The position numbers were made by a program, and so were the translations under genes. A DNA stretch of 64,000 nt, from positions 19,867 to 83,866 of the forward strand of contig DATHTK010000063.1 of NCBI GenBank assembly GCA_035463295.1. Direction: 5' to 3'. The notes under the pieces are model-generated. The model did not search any database and was not told where the DNA came from. It was given only the letters and a program-made list of their open reading frames with translations. Below are positions 41,952 through 49,872 of the stretch, piece by piece (within the stretch, counting starts at the first letter, position 1; every line of letters begins with the position of its first letter). The DNA comes from DATHTK01 sp035463295 (lineage in GTDB: Bacteria; Actinomycetota; Rubrobacteria; Rubrobacterales; Rubrobacteraceae).

Positions 41952-42362
41952 ATGTCGGCAGAGAACAAAGCCCTGGCACGGAGTTCCTGGGGAATCCTGG
42001 AGAACCTGGATCTCCTCGAGGAGGTATACGCCGAAGATCTGGTCTGGCACGAGCCAGATCAAGACGTCCGGGGCCTGGAGGAAGCCAGGCAATTCGTCTC
42101 CATGTACAAGACCGCTTTCCCTGACCTGAGCGTGACGGTCGAGGAAATGGTCGCCGAGGGGAACCGCGTCGTCAGCCGCGTGACCATCCGTGGGACCCAC
42201 CAGGGGGAGATAGAGGAGTTTGGCCCTCCTACCGGGAGGCAGATAGCGCTCGAAGTCCTCACCATGCACCGCATCGAGGACGGCAAGATAGTCGAGGAGT
42301 GGGAACGCTACGACAACCTGAGCCTCCTCCAGCAGCTCGGGCGCGCCCCTGAACAGCAGTAG
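41952..42362 (+). CDS. SnoaL-like (ester cyclase family) protein, 136 aa
   Basis: A small NTF2-fold protein of the SnoaL/ester cyclase group. Features: LEEVYAEDLVWHEPDQDVRG, FVSMYKTAFPDLSVTVEEMV and TIRGTHQGEIEEFGPPTGRQ, then HRIEDGKIVEEWERYDNLSL. The family includes polyketide cyclases and many uncharacterised stress-related proteins; no polyketide synthase is nearby, so a cyclase role is unlikely. The ATG at 41952 has AGGAG nine bases upstream. It sits between a LuxR regulator and an FAD oxidase (gap 66 bp), probably in one transcript. Confidence 0.85.
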   Translation: MSAENKALARSSWGILENLDLLEEVYAEDLVWHEPDQDVRGLEEARQFVSMYKTAFPDLSVTVEEMVAEGNRVVSRVTIRGTHQGEIEEFGPPTGRQIALEVLTMHRIEDGKIVEEWERYDNLSLLQQLGRAPEQQ

Positions 42363-42428
42363 AGGTGGGTTGGCCGGGGGCTCGGCAGCCCTGCCGGGCC
42401 CCTTCGAGTGAGAATCGGGAGACCAGAC

Positions 42429-43853
42429 ATGATAGAGATGCGAGTAACGACGTCGACGGGCGCGGACACCGTGCTGGAAGAGGCGGTGATCGAGGGGTTC
42501 GAGTCGAGCCTGCGCGGCGCGCTGATACGCCGCCACGACGCCGGCTACGAGGACGCCCGCAAACTCTGGAACGGCATGATCGACAAGCACCCGGCGTTCA
42601 TTGCTCGCTGCCTCGGAGTCGAGGACGTCGTCCACTCGATCGACTTCGCTCGCGATAACGACCTCCTTCTGGCGGTGCGGGGCGGAGGCCACAACGTGGC
42701 CGGAAACGCCCTCTGCGACGGCGGTCTGGTGATCGACCTCTCGCCCATGAAGGCTGTCCGGGTCGATCCGGTCAGGCGTACCGCGCGCGTCCGCCCCGGA
42801 GCGAACTGGGGCGACGTCGACAAGGAGACGCAGCTTCACGGCCTGGTGACCCCGGGCGGGGAGGTCTCGACGACCGGCGTGGCCGGCTTCACGCTGGGCG
42901 GCGGCATGGGGCTGCTGCGGCGCAAGTGGGGTCTTGCCTGCGACAACCTGATCTCTGTGGAGATCGTCACCGCCGACGGCCAGGTCATCACCGCCAGCGA
43001 GACCGAGCACCCGGACCTCTTCTGGGCCGTGCGTGGAGGGGGCGGCAACTTCGGCGTCGTCACGTGCTTCGAGTTCCGCCTCCACCCGCTCGGACCGGAG
43101 ATCTACGGCGCCACCACGATCTACCCTTTCGAGGAGGCCGCCTCCGTGCTGCGCAACTGGCGCGACTTCGCGCATGAGGCACCGGACGAGGTGACCAGCG
43201 AAGCCCTGATCTGGGGCATGCCGCCGCTGCCGGAGGTCCCGCCCGAGATGCACTGGGCGCCGGTCGTGATCCTCGTCGCGATGTACGCCGGGCCGGTCGA
43301 TGAGGGCGAGCGAGCGCTGCAGCCGTTACAGGAGATGGGCACCGCCATCGGTGACCTTAGCGCGCGCCAGCAGTACGTCGCGATGCAAAGCGACATGGAC
43401 CCGCTGTTCGCCGACGGCCAGCTCAACTACTGGAAGTCGGTATTCGCAGACAGCCTGAACGACGAGGTGCTCGATGAGATCGTCGTCCTCTACGCCAGCC
43501 GGCTCTCGCCGCAGACACTATTCGGGCTGCGTCACCTGGGCGGTGCGATGGGGAGGGTGCCGGAAGCAGCGACCGCTTACGGCAACCGCGCTGCTCAGTT
43601 CAACATCAGCATCGACAACACCTGGCAGGACCCGGCGCGCAACAGAGAGATGATCTCCTGGACCCGTGCGGCCTGGGCCAGCCTGCGCGAACTCACCAAC
43701 GGCGGGGTCTACCTGAACTTCGCCGGGCTCGGTGAGGAGAACGAGCTCCTGGCACGCGCCGCCTACGGACGCAACTACCACCGCCTGGTCGACGTCAAGC
43801 GGCGCTACGACCCCACGAACCTCTTCCGGACGAACGTCAACATCTCGCCCTGA
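42429..43853 (+). CDS. FAD-linked (PCMH/BBE-type) oxidase, paralogue
   Basis: A berberine-bridge/PCMH flavoprotein oxidase, 474 aa, clearly paralogous to the 26417-27826 product: both share an N-terminal segment of the form A-L-[IL]-R, then DA[RK]xxWN, then DKHPAFIARC. LLAVRGGGHNVAGNALCDGG carries the covalent FAD histidine; TGVAGFTLGGGMGLLRRKWG and AVRGGGGNFGVVTCFEFRL follow; YHRLVDVKRRYDPTNLFRTN is the BBE end. No signal peptide. The ATG at 42429 (GGGAG seven bases upstream) is preferred to the GTG at 42408. The substrate is unknown. Confidence 0.9.
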   Translation: MIEMRVTTSTGADTVLEEAVIEGFESSLRGALIRRHDAGYEDARKLWNGMIDKHPAFIARCLGVEDVVHSIDFARDNDLLLAVRGGGHNVAGNALCDGGLVIDLSPMKAVRVDPVRRTARVRPGANWGDVDKETQLHGLVTPGGEVSTTGVAGFTLGGGMGLLRRKWGLACDNLISVEIVTADGQVITASETEHPDLFWAVRGGGGNFGVVTCFEFRLHPLGPEIYGATTIYPFEEAASVLRNWRDFAHEAPDEVTSEALIWGMPPLPEVPPEMHWAPVVILVAMYAGPVDEGERALQPLQEMGTAIGDLSARQQYVAMQSDMDPLFADGQLNYWKSVFADSLNDEVLDEIVVLYASRLSPQTLFGLRHLGGAMGRVPEAATAYGNRAAQFNISIDNTWQDPARNREMISWTRAAWASLRELTNGGVYLNFAGLGEENELLARAAYGRNYHRLVDVKRRYDPTNLFRTNVNISP

Positions 43854-43926
43854 CAAGGGGGTGAGATCCAGGATCAGTCCGCTCTCTCCGTGAACAGGCG
43901 CTCCCGACCGTCGGCGGCCTCCCGCC

Positions 43927-44694
43927 TCATAGGTCGCTCTCTGCGAACCTCTCCAGCACGAGCTCGAAAGCGATTGGCTCGAGCCCCGCCGTACCGGAAA
44001 AGGGATACTCCAGGACACCGATCGTAAAGAGCACCATGGTGAGGATCGCGGTCAGGGCGGCGACCATGGCCGTGTGCGCCCAGTTGCTCCTGAGCCCGAA
44101 GAGATAGGTGAAGGAGACGGTGATCACACCCCCCACGGCGAGCACGACCCACAGGATGGTTGGAATGCCCTCCTGGGCGTCGAGCAGGCGTTCCCGGCGC
44201 GCGTCCGCCAGCTCGTTTACCCGGTCCAGCTCCTCCCCGTAGAGCACCTGCTCGGCGTCGGTGGTGGGCTCGAAGCCCTGGATCGTGCGCCGGACCCCGT
44301 CCAGCGCCTCCCACGCGCGTTCGCTCTCCCGGCCTTCCTCCATAAGTGGCCACTCCTCCTCGACCACGACCCGGGCGTAGGTGCGAGCGAGCTCCCGGAG
44401 CCGGGACCGCTCGGGCTCCGGTAGCTGATGGGCGATAAAGAACACCTCCGCCAGCTCGTCCGCCTCGCGGACCGTCGTCTCCCGCGCCGCCTCGTATTCC
44501 TCCCAGACCGCGAACACCACGAACGCCAGCAGCACCGCGTACACGATGCCGATGACCGCGTAGATAAAGCCGGCCACGTCGTTGTGCTCCTCGCGGAGCT
44601 CGGTGGGAACCAGCCGGTTCACCAGGATGAGCAACCCGACCGCGACCAGCACGGCCGCGGCAACCACCAGCACACCCCAGAGCGCGGTGATCAC
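43927..44694 (-). CDS. DUF4239 membrane protein
   Basis: A four-helix membrane protein of the DUF4239 (bestrophin-like) family, 255 aa: two helices at the N-terminus (LVVAAAVLVAVGLLILVNRL and IYAVIGIVYAVLLAFVVFAV), a ~110-residue helical cytoplasmic region (DELAEVFFIAHQLPEPERSR), then two helices near the end (TILWVVLAVGGVITVSFTYL). The conserved E-x-x-R/K-E-A-x-E/D-L region is present. The role is unknown; related proteins resemble chloride channels of the bestrophin type. The GTG at 44694 is my preferred start because the preceding residues of the longer frame are not protein-like. Confidence 0.8.
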   Translation of the reverse strand: MITALWGVLVVAAAVLVAVGLLILVNRLVPTELREEHNDVAGFIYAVIGIVYAVLLAFVVFAVWEEYEAARETTVREADELAEVFFIAHQLPEPERSRLRELARTYARVVVEEEWPLMEEGRESERAWEALDGVRRTIQGFEPTTDAEQVLYGEELDRVNELADARRERLLDAQEGIPTILWVVLAVGGVITVSFTYLFGLRSNWAHTAMVAALTAILTMVLFTIGVLEYPFSGTAGLEPIAFELVLERFAESDL

Positions 44695-44841
44695 GGCAGA
44701 CCCAGCCCCCTCTCGTCCATGCTTCTCGGCAAGACCCAACGATACATCCCACGATAGATGCGGGCAAATCCGCCGGGACGACCGAGGCAACGCGGGTATC
44801 GTTCGAGTCGGCGGCCAGGCCCTACGAAGCGGGGGCGAAGC

Positions 44842-45072
44842 TCATGGCGCCCACGAGCCGAGGCCCGTGGTGTCTTCGAGGAGCCTTCGGGCCTCCTCGA
44901 GATCGGGCTCCGGCACGAGCACGTCCCTGGGACCGGCGGCGAGGAAGTCCGGGATGTCGAAGCCGGAGCCCCGCCGGATGAGCGCCGTGATGCCGGCTTC
45001 TCTGAGGATTCCCTCCATCATCTGCGCGGAGGATTCGTTGGCCGCCGAGCCCACCTTTACCCACTCGCTCAC
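44842..45072 (-). CDS. DUF2007 (putative signal-transducing) protein, 76 aa
   Basis: A short protein of the DUF2007 family, which resembles a PII-like ferredoxin fold. The sequence VKVGSAANESSAQMMEGILR, EAGITALIRR and DVLVPEPDLEEARRLL follows the family pattern. It begins with GTG at 45072; a TACACT box lies seven bases upstream of this codon, so the mRNA may be leaderless. An 18-bp palindrome sits just upstream of that box, a probable repressor site. The function is unknown. Confidence 0.75.
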   Translation of the reverse strand: MSEWVKVGSAANESSAQMMEGILREAGITALIRRGSGFDIPDFLAAGPRDVLVPEPDLEEARRLLEDTTGLGSWAP

Positions 45073-45092
45073 GCTGGCCAGTGTACCTATGT

Positions 45093-45110
45093 TCTATCGA
45101 CAGCGATAGA
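45093..45110. promoter_or_regulatory. Palindromic operator candidate
   Basis: A perfect repeat TCTATCG-ACAG-CGATAGA lies 20 bp upstream of the DUF2007 start, over the expected -35 region (its -10 would be TACACT at 45085-45080). It is between two divergent genes and could control either. Confidence 0.5.
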
Positions 45111-45263
45111 GAGCCGGAAGGCCGGTCCGGCTCGGAGTACCGACTATTTGCGAGGGAGCCGCGCCCGGTCGTGCTATGATCCCCCGATGTTCGCCGTAGT
45201 CTCGCGCGCGGCCTCCACCATCGAAGCTCGGTGCTCCATCGGCTGCGCCTCTTTCAAGAGACC

Positions 45264-46454
45264 TTGATAGAGCCCGTAAGATTGAACTACCGGCCCGTGC
45301 TGCTCGCGGTCGCGGTCGCAACGACGACGGTGCTCCCGGCGTTCCTGACCGGCGGGCTCGCCGTGCAGGTCCGGGGCGAGATGGGCTTCGGGGAGGCGGC
45401 TCTGGGGCTCGCGGTCGCGGTCTTCTTCGTCGCCTCGTCGCTCGGCTCCGCGCCCCTGGGGCGGGTGGTCGAGCGGGTCGGGGCGAACCGCGCGATGCGC
45501 CTCGCTGCCGCCACGAGCGCGGCCTCGCTCCTCGGGGTCGCTCTCCTCGCCGGCTCCTGGTGGTCGCTCGTCGCCTGCCTCCTCGTCGGCGGGCTGGCGA
45601 ACGCCGTCTCTCATCCGGCGACCCACCTCTCGCTGGCGCGGGAGGTTCCGGCCGAACGGCAAGGGTTGTCGTTCGGGATCAAACAGTCCGCTATACCAGC
45701 GGCCACCCTGCTCGCGGGGCTCGCCGTGCCGGGCATCGCACTCACCTTCGGTTGGCGCTGGGCCTTCGCCGGGGGAGCCGCGCTCGCTCTCGCCGTCGCG
45801 CTTGTCGTGCCGCCCGGAACACCCGGGAGCGGCACCCGCGGGCTCGAGGAGGCCCGTGCGGGGGACGTCCGCGTCGCGCCTCTCGTCCTGCTGGCCCTCG
45901 GCATCGGGCTGGGTTCGACGGCGGCGACGCCCCTGGGGGCGTTTATCGTGGAGTCCTCTGTCGCGGCGGGTCTCAGGGAGGCCAGTGCGGGCCTGCTGCT
46001 CGCGTTCGGGAGCGCCGTCGGCATAATCGTCCGCGTCACGCTCGGCTACGTCGCCGACGGGATGGAGGGCGGACGCCTGAGGCTGGTCGCCGCGATGCTG
46101 GGCCTCGGCGTCGTCGGCTTCGCGCTTCTCGCCACGGGCGCGAGCGGGTTGCTCGTGCTCGGAACCGCGCTCGCCTTCGGCGCCGGGTGGGGCTGGCCGG
46201 GCCTATTTAACTTCGCCGTCGTAAGGACGAACCCCGGCGCGCCCGCCGCGGCCACCGGTATCACGCAGACCGGCGCCTCCGGCGGGGCTGCCCTCGGACC
46301 GCTCCTCTTCGGCGTCGTGGTCGAAGCCAGCTCCTACAGCGTCGCCTGGCTCTTCTCCGGCGCTACGGCCCTCGCTGCGCTCGTCGCCATCCTCCTCGGT
46401 CGCCGGATGGTCCTGCGCGATCGCGCCGCCGCGGCGGAGAAGAGCGGGGGCTAG
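45264..46454 (+). CDS. MFS transporter
   Basis: A 12-helix major facilitator protein, 396 aa, substrate unknown. The motif A region reads GSAPLGRVVERVGANRAMRL, and helix 5 contains AIPAATLLAGLAVPGIALTF after GLSFGIKQ. The second half includes GYVADGMEGGRLRLVAAMLG. It resembles the CynX/YbfB-like group only loosely. The start is uncertain: TTG at 45264 (LIEPVRLNYRP) is natural, while a GTG at 45231 is in frame. It is transcribed divergently from the DUF2007 gene and may share its operator. The PMT gene follows after 57 bp on the same strand. Confidence 0.8.
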   Translation: MIEPVRLNYRPVLLAVAVATTTVLPAFLTGGLAVQVRGEMGFGEAALGLAVAVFFVASSLGSAPLGRVVERVGANRAMRLAAATSAASLLGVALLAGSWWSLVACLLVGGLANAVSHPATHLSLAREVPAERQGLSFGIKQSAIPAATLLAGLAVPGIALTFGWRWAFAGGAALALAVALVVPPGTPGSGTRGLEEARAGDVRVAPLVLLALGIGLGSTAATPLGAFIVESSVAAGLREASAGLLLAFGSAVGIIVRVTLGYVADGMEGGRLRLVAAMLGLGVVGFALLATGASGLLVLGTALAFGAGWGWPGLFNFAVVRTNPGAPAAATGITQTGASGGAALGPLLFGVVVEASSYSVAWLFSGATALAALVAILLGRRMVLRDRAAAAEKSGG

Positions 46455-46511
46455 AGGACGGTGATACCAGGACGCTTTGCAAACACCGGGGCGAGTTAGT
46501 AACGTGCGCGC

Positions 46512-47786
46512 GTGGATACTCCGCTCAGGCGCGAGAAGGTAGGGCGAACGCGGGCCTTTTACGTTCTGGGCTTCGTGACCGCTTGTGCGGTCGTAGCGGG
46601 GCTGTGGGGCCGTCTGCGCGACCTCGGCTTCCCGCCGAAGCGGGTGTTCGACGAGATCTACTTTCCCGTCTTCGCCAACAAGTATCTGGAGGGGGAAAGG
46701 TTCTTCGATCTGCACCCGCCTCTGGGCAAGTTCATCATCGCCGCGAGCATCGCCCTTTTCGGGGACGACCCCATCGGCTGGCGCCTGATGCCGGCGGTGT
46801 TCGGGTGCGCCATTATCGTCCTCGGAGCCGCTCTCGGGTGGTACCTCACGAAGAGCAGGGTGGGCGCGCTGTTGCTCGCCGCCTTTCTCGCTGTAGAGAC
46901 GATGCTCGTCGCCTACTCGCGGCTCGGGATCATGGACGGCTTTCTCGTGTTCTTCGTCCTGGCTACGTTGCTGGCGGCCCTCTGGGCGCGACGCGGCTCT
47001 CAGGTCGTCTGGGTCGCCGTGGTTCTCGGGCTTGCGATCAGCGTCAAGTGGGCGGCGATGCCGGTCGTCGCACCCGCCGGGTACGTGCTCTGGCGCAAGG
47101 GTCTGCTCCGGCCGTTTATCGCGAGCCTGTGGGTCTCTGCGGTTCTCTACGTCGCGATCGTCTTCGCCGAGAGGCTCATCCTCTCCGGCGGGGCGCCGTG
47201 GCAGGCGTGGCAGGACGTGTGGGCCTGGCACATCCGCGCGGTCGACAAGATCACCGCCGCCATCCCGAACCCCTACGCCTCGCCGTGGTGGAGCTGGCCG
47301 CTGATGCTGCGCCCGATCCGCATGTTTTTCGGGGCGACCTCTGCCGGCGACGTGCAGGTGATCGCGGCGATCGGTAACCCGCTGCTCTGGTGGAGTAGCA
47401 CGCTCGCCGTACTCGCCGGCCTCATCGAGCTGGGACGCCGCAAGCTCTTCCTGAAGGAGTCCGTAGCGGACAACCCGCTCGTCCCCGCGCTCTTGGGATA
47501 CGCACTCCTGCTGCTCCCCTGGATACCCGGCACCCGCATCCCCTACATCTACAACTACCTCCCATCCTACGCCTTCGCCCTCCTCGTCCTCGCCTGCCTG
47601 CTCGTCTCTCTCTGGGAACGCCGCTCGTGGGGGGCATGGGTGGTCGTCGCCTTCGCCGTCTGCGTACTTGTGGTCGGCCTCTACTTCTTGCCGATAGCTT
47701 CCGCCGTGCCCATGAGCCCGGAGGGTCTCGAGCAGCGTCAGTGGCTCGATACGTGGTTCAAGCCCGACCCCGCCCTGTCCTCCTGA
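46512..47786 (+). CDS. PMT-type protein O-mannosyltransferase (GT39-like)
   Basis: An integral membrane GT-C glycosyltransferase of the dolichyl-phosphate-mannose protein mannosyltransferase family, 424 aa. The first extracytoplasmic loop has the catalytic Asp-Glu (RVFDEIYFPVFANKYLEGE) and the second hallmark FFDLHPPLGKFIIAASIALF. The C-terminus has PGTRIPYIYNYLPSYAFAL and YWx-like aromatic stretches. About ten helices. Actinobacterial PMT enzymes mannosylate Ser/Thr-rich secreted proteins; the Thr-rich lipoprotein at 923-1408 is a possible target. The GTG at 46512 is the start; at 424 aa it is a little short for the family (~500). Confidence 0.85.
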   Translation: MDTPLRREKVGRTRAFYVLGFVTACAVVAGLWGRLRDLGFPPKRVFDEIYFPVFANKYLEGERFFDLHPPLGKFIIAASIALFGDDPIGWRLMPAVFGCAIIVLGAALGWYLTKSRVGALLLAAFLAVETMLVAYSRLGIMDGFLVFFVLATLLAALWARRGSQVVWVAVVLGLAISVKWAAMPVVAPAGYVLWRKGLLRPFIASLWVSAVLYVAIVFAERLILSGGAPWQAWQDVWAWHIRAVDKITAAIPNPYASPWWSWPLMLRPIRMFFGATSAGDVQVIAAIGNPLLWWSSTLAVLAGLIELGRRKLFLKESVADNPLVPALLGYALLLLPWIPGTRIPYIYNYLPSYAFALLVLACLLVSLWERRSWGAWVVVAFAVCVLVVGLYFLPIASAVPMSPEGLEQRQWLDTWFKPDPALSS

Positions 47787-47808
47787 GCCGGCTACTCGCC
47801 GACGGCGG

Positions 47809-48267
47809 CTACTCGACCTCGATCTTGTCCTGAGCCCGGATACGGCCGGCCTCGACCACCTTCGCGCAGATGCCGCCGCGACCTCTCAGGGCCCGCGTCA
47901 TGCCGGGCTCGCTCAGGTCCTGGACGTGCCGGCACGGGGGGCGCGGCCGGTCGTACTCGAGCACGGCCTCCCCGACGCGGAACCTCTTTCTACGCAAGTC
48001 GGCGAGCTTGATCCCGCGCGTCACGATGTTGCGGCGGTGCTCGCCGTTCTTGACGCCTATGGCCAGCTCGCGCTCGATGTAGTCGAGGTCTTCGCCTTCG
48101 ATCAGGGTGACCTGACACACGTCGCCGTAACGCGTCCAGAACCCGGTCCCCTCGCAGTAGCGGTCGCCCTCGATGCCGCAGCCCTCGATGGTTTGCACCT
48201 CCTCGACGCCTTCCATCGCCGCGCTGCCCTCGCCGGTGACCCAGATTTTCTCGACCACGCCGCCCAT
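47809..48267 (-). CDS. MOSC-domain protein
   Basis: A small MOSC (molybdenum cofactor sulfurase C-terminal) domain protein, 152 aa. These proteins bind the molybdenum cofactor or related sulfur carriers and may deliver it. The conserved Cys lies in RPRPPCRHVQDLSEPGM and the N-terminal strand reads GIEGDRYCEGTGF; the central DLDYIERELAIGVKNGEHRR and RNIVTRGIKLADL are typical. It follows hyuB on the same strand after 48 bp and could be in the same transcript; a link to the molybdoenzyme at 10.8 kb is only a functional guess. Confidence 0.85.
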   Translation of the reverse strand: MGGVVEKIWVTGEGSAAMEGVEEVQTIEGCGIEGDRYCEGTGFWTRYGDVCQVTLIEGEDLDYIERELAIGVKNGEHRRNIVTRGIKLADLRRKRFRVGEAVLEYDRPRPPCRHVQDLSEPGMTRALRGRGGICAKVVEAGRIRAQDKIEVE

Positions 48268-48315
48268 CTAACTAATGTCCTCTCAACGTGGCTGATCGCG
48301 CTTCGATCGGGCCCT

Positions 48316-49872
48316 CTACTGTTCGGTCTTCCCGTACCCTCCGCCGCCCGGCGTGCGGACGGTGACGACGTCGCCCTCCTGGAGGTCGCGACCGGTCTTG
48401 GCGGGCAGCTCCTCGTCGTTGAGGAGATTCTCGCCGACCGCGCCGTTCTGTCCGCCCGCGCTGCCTCGCGGGGCGTGGCGGCGGCGGTCGGTGAGGAGGG
48501 AGAGGCTCGCGGGCTCGAGGACGCGCACGGAGCGGACGATGCCGTCGCCGCCGCGGTGCTCGCCGCCGCCACCGGAGCCGTAGATCAACTCGTAACGCTC
48601 GACGCGCATCGGGTACTCGAGCTCGAAGGCCTCGACGGGGGTGTTGAGGGTGTTACTCATCCCGACGTGGACCCCGGAGGGGCCAGGACCTCTAGCGCTC
48701 GCGCCCTGGCCGCCGCCGATGGTCTCGTAGTAAGTCCAGCCCCCGGCGTCGCCGGAGCCGCCGATAATGGTGTTGTTCATCGTCCCCTGGCCCTGGGCCG
48801 GGATCTCCTCGGGGGCGAAGCCGCACAGAGCGGCGAGTACGGTGTCGGCGATGCGGTTGGAGGTCTCGACGTTGCCGGCGACTACCGCTGCGGGGTATCT
48901 GGCGTTCACGAGCGAGCCCTCCGGTGCCCTTATCTCCAGCGGGGCGTAGGTTCCGGCGTTGGCGGGTATGTCCTTCGGGAGCAGGACGCGCAGGGCGAAG
49001 TAGCACGCCGAGCGCGTGACCGACAGCGGGCAGTTCACGTTGCCCCGGACCTGATCGGAGGTTCCGGCGAAGTCTATCGTCATCGAGTCGCCCTCTATGG
49101 TAACGGCCGCCTTTATCGGGATATCCTCGTCGGTCGTGCCGTCGCCCTCCATGAAGTCCTCGGCGGCGTGCTCGCCGTCGGGGAGGTCCCGGATAGCCTC
49201 GCGCGTGCGCCTCTCGGCGTAGGAGACCACCTCCTCGAAGGCGGTCAGCACCGTTTCTCTGCCGCGACGCTCGATGAGCTCGCCTACGCGCTCCTCGGCG
49301 ATGTTGTTCGCGGCGATCTGGGCTCGCAGATCGCCGCGCCTGAGGCCGGGTGTGCGCACGTTTGCCAATAGCAGGTCCAGTACGTCGTCGACGTACTCGC
49401 CGCCGCGTACGAGGCGCACGGGTGGGATGATGATCCCCTCCTGGAAGATCTCGCGCGAGTCGCTCGGCATCGAGCCGGGACGCATCCCGCCGACGTCCGA
49501 GTGGTGCGCGCGGGTGACGGCGTAGCCGACTATCTCGCCTCCGGAAGCTACCGGGGAGACGAGCGTTATGTCTGGCAGATGAGTTCCGCCCGAGTACGGG
49601 TCGTTTATGGCGAAGACATCACCCGGCTCTGCGCCGCGACGCATGGTCGCCGCTACCGCCTCGGGCATCGCGCCGAGGTGGACGGGGATGTGCTCGGCCT
49701 GGGCGACCATCTTTCCCCTCGCGTCAAAGAGGGCGGTCGAGCAGTCGCGGCGCTCCTTTATGTTGGAGGAGTAGGAGCCCCGGATCAGGACCGCCCCCAT
49801 CTCCTCTGCTATGCCCGCGAGCGCGCTCGCCAGCACCGAGAGCGTTACGGGGTCCAACCTCACTTCACTCAT
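48316..49872 (-). CDS. hyuB: Hydantoinase B / 5-oxoprolinase beta-like subunit
   Basis: The second subunit of an ATP-dependent cyclic amide hydrolase (HyuB family), 518 aa, which works with HyuA to open rings such as hydantoins or 5-oxoproline. Seen: SVLASALAGIAEEMGAVLIR, RDCSTALFDARGKMVAQAEH, FAINDPYSGGTHLPDITLVS, and PVEAFELEYPMRVERYELIY with a Gly-rich stretch near the end. The ATG at 49872 overlaps the hyuA stop by four bases (ATGA) and has GGAG upstream. The HyuA/B pair is homologous to the two halves of eukaryotic 5-oxoprolinase, so the context decides the substrate. Confidence 0.9.
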   Translation of the reverse strand: MSEVRLDPVTLSVLASALAGIAEEMGAVLIRGSYSSNIKERRDCSTALFDARGKMVAQAEHIPVHLGAMPEAVAATMRRGAEPGDVFAINDPYSGGTHLPDITLVSPVASGGEIVGYAVTRAHHSDVGGMRPGSMPSDSREIFQEGIIIPPVRLVRGGEYVDDVLDLLLANVRTPGLRRGDLRAQIAANNIAEERVGELIERRGRETVLTAFEEVVSYAERRTREAIRDLPDGEHAAEDFMEGDGTTDEDIPIKAAVTIEGDSMTIDFAGTSDQVRGNVNCPLSVTRSACYFALRVLLPKDIPANAGTYAPLEIRAPEGSLVNARYPAAVVAGNVETSNRIADTVLAALCGFAPEEIPAQGQGTMNNTIIGGSGDAGGWTYYETIGGGQGASARGPGPSGVHVGMSNTLNTPVEAFELEYPMRVERYELIYGSGGGGEHRGGDGIVRSVRVLEPASLSLLTDRRRHAPRGSAGGQNGAVGENLLNDEELPAKTGRDLQEGDVVTVRTPGGGGYGKTEQ

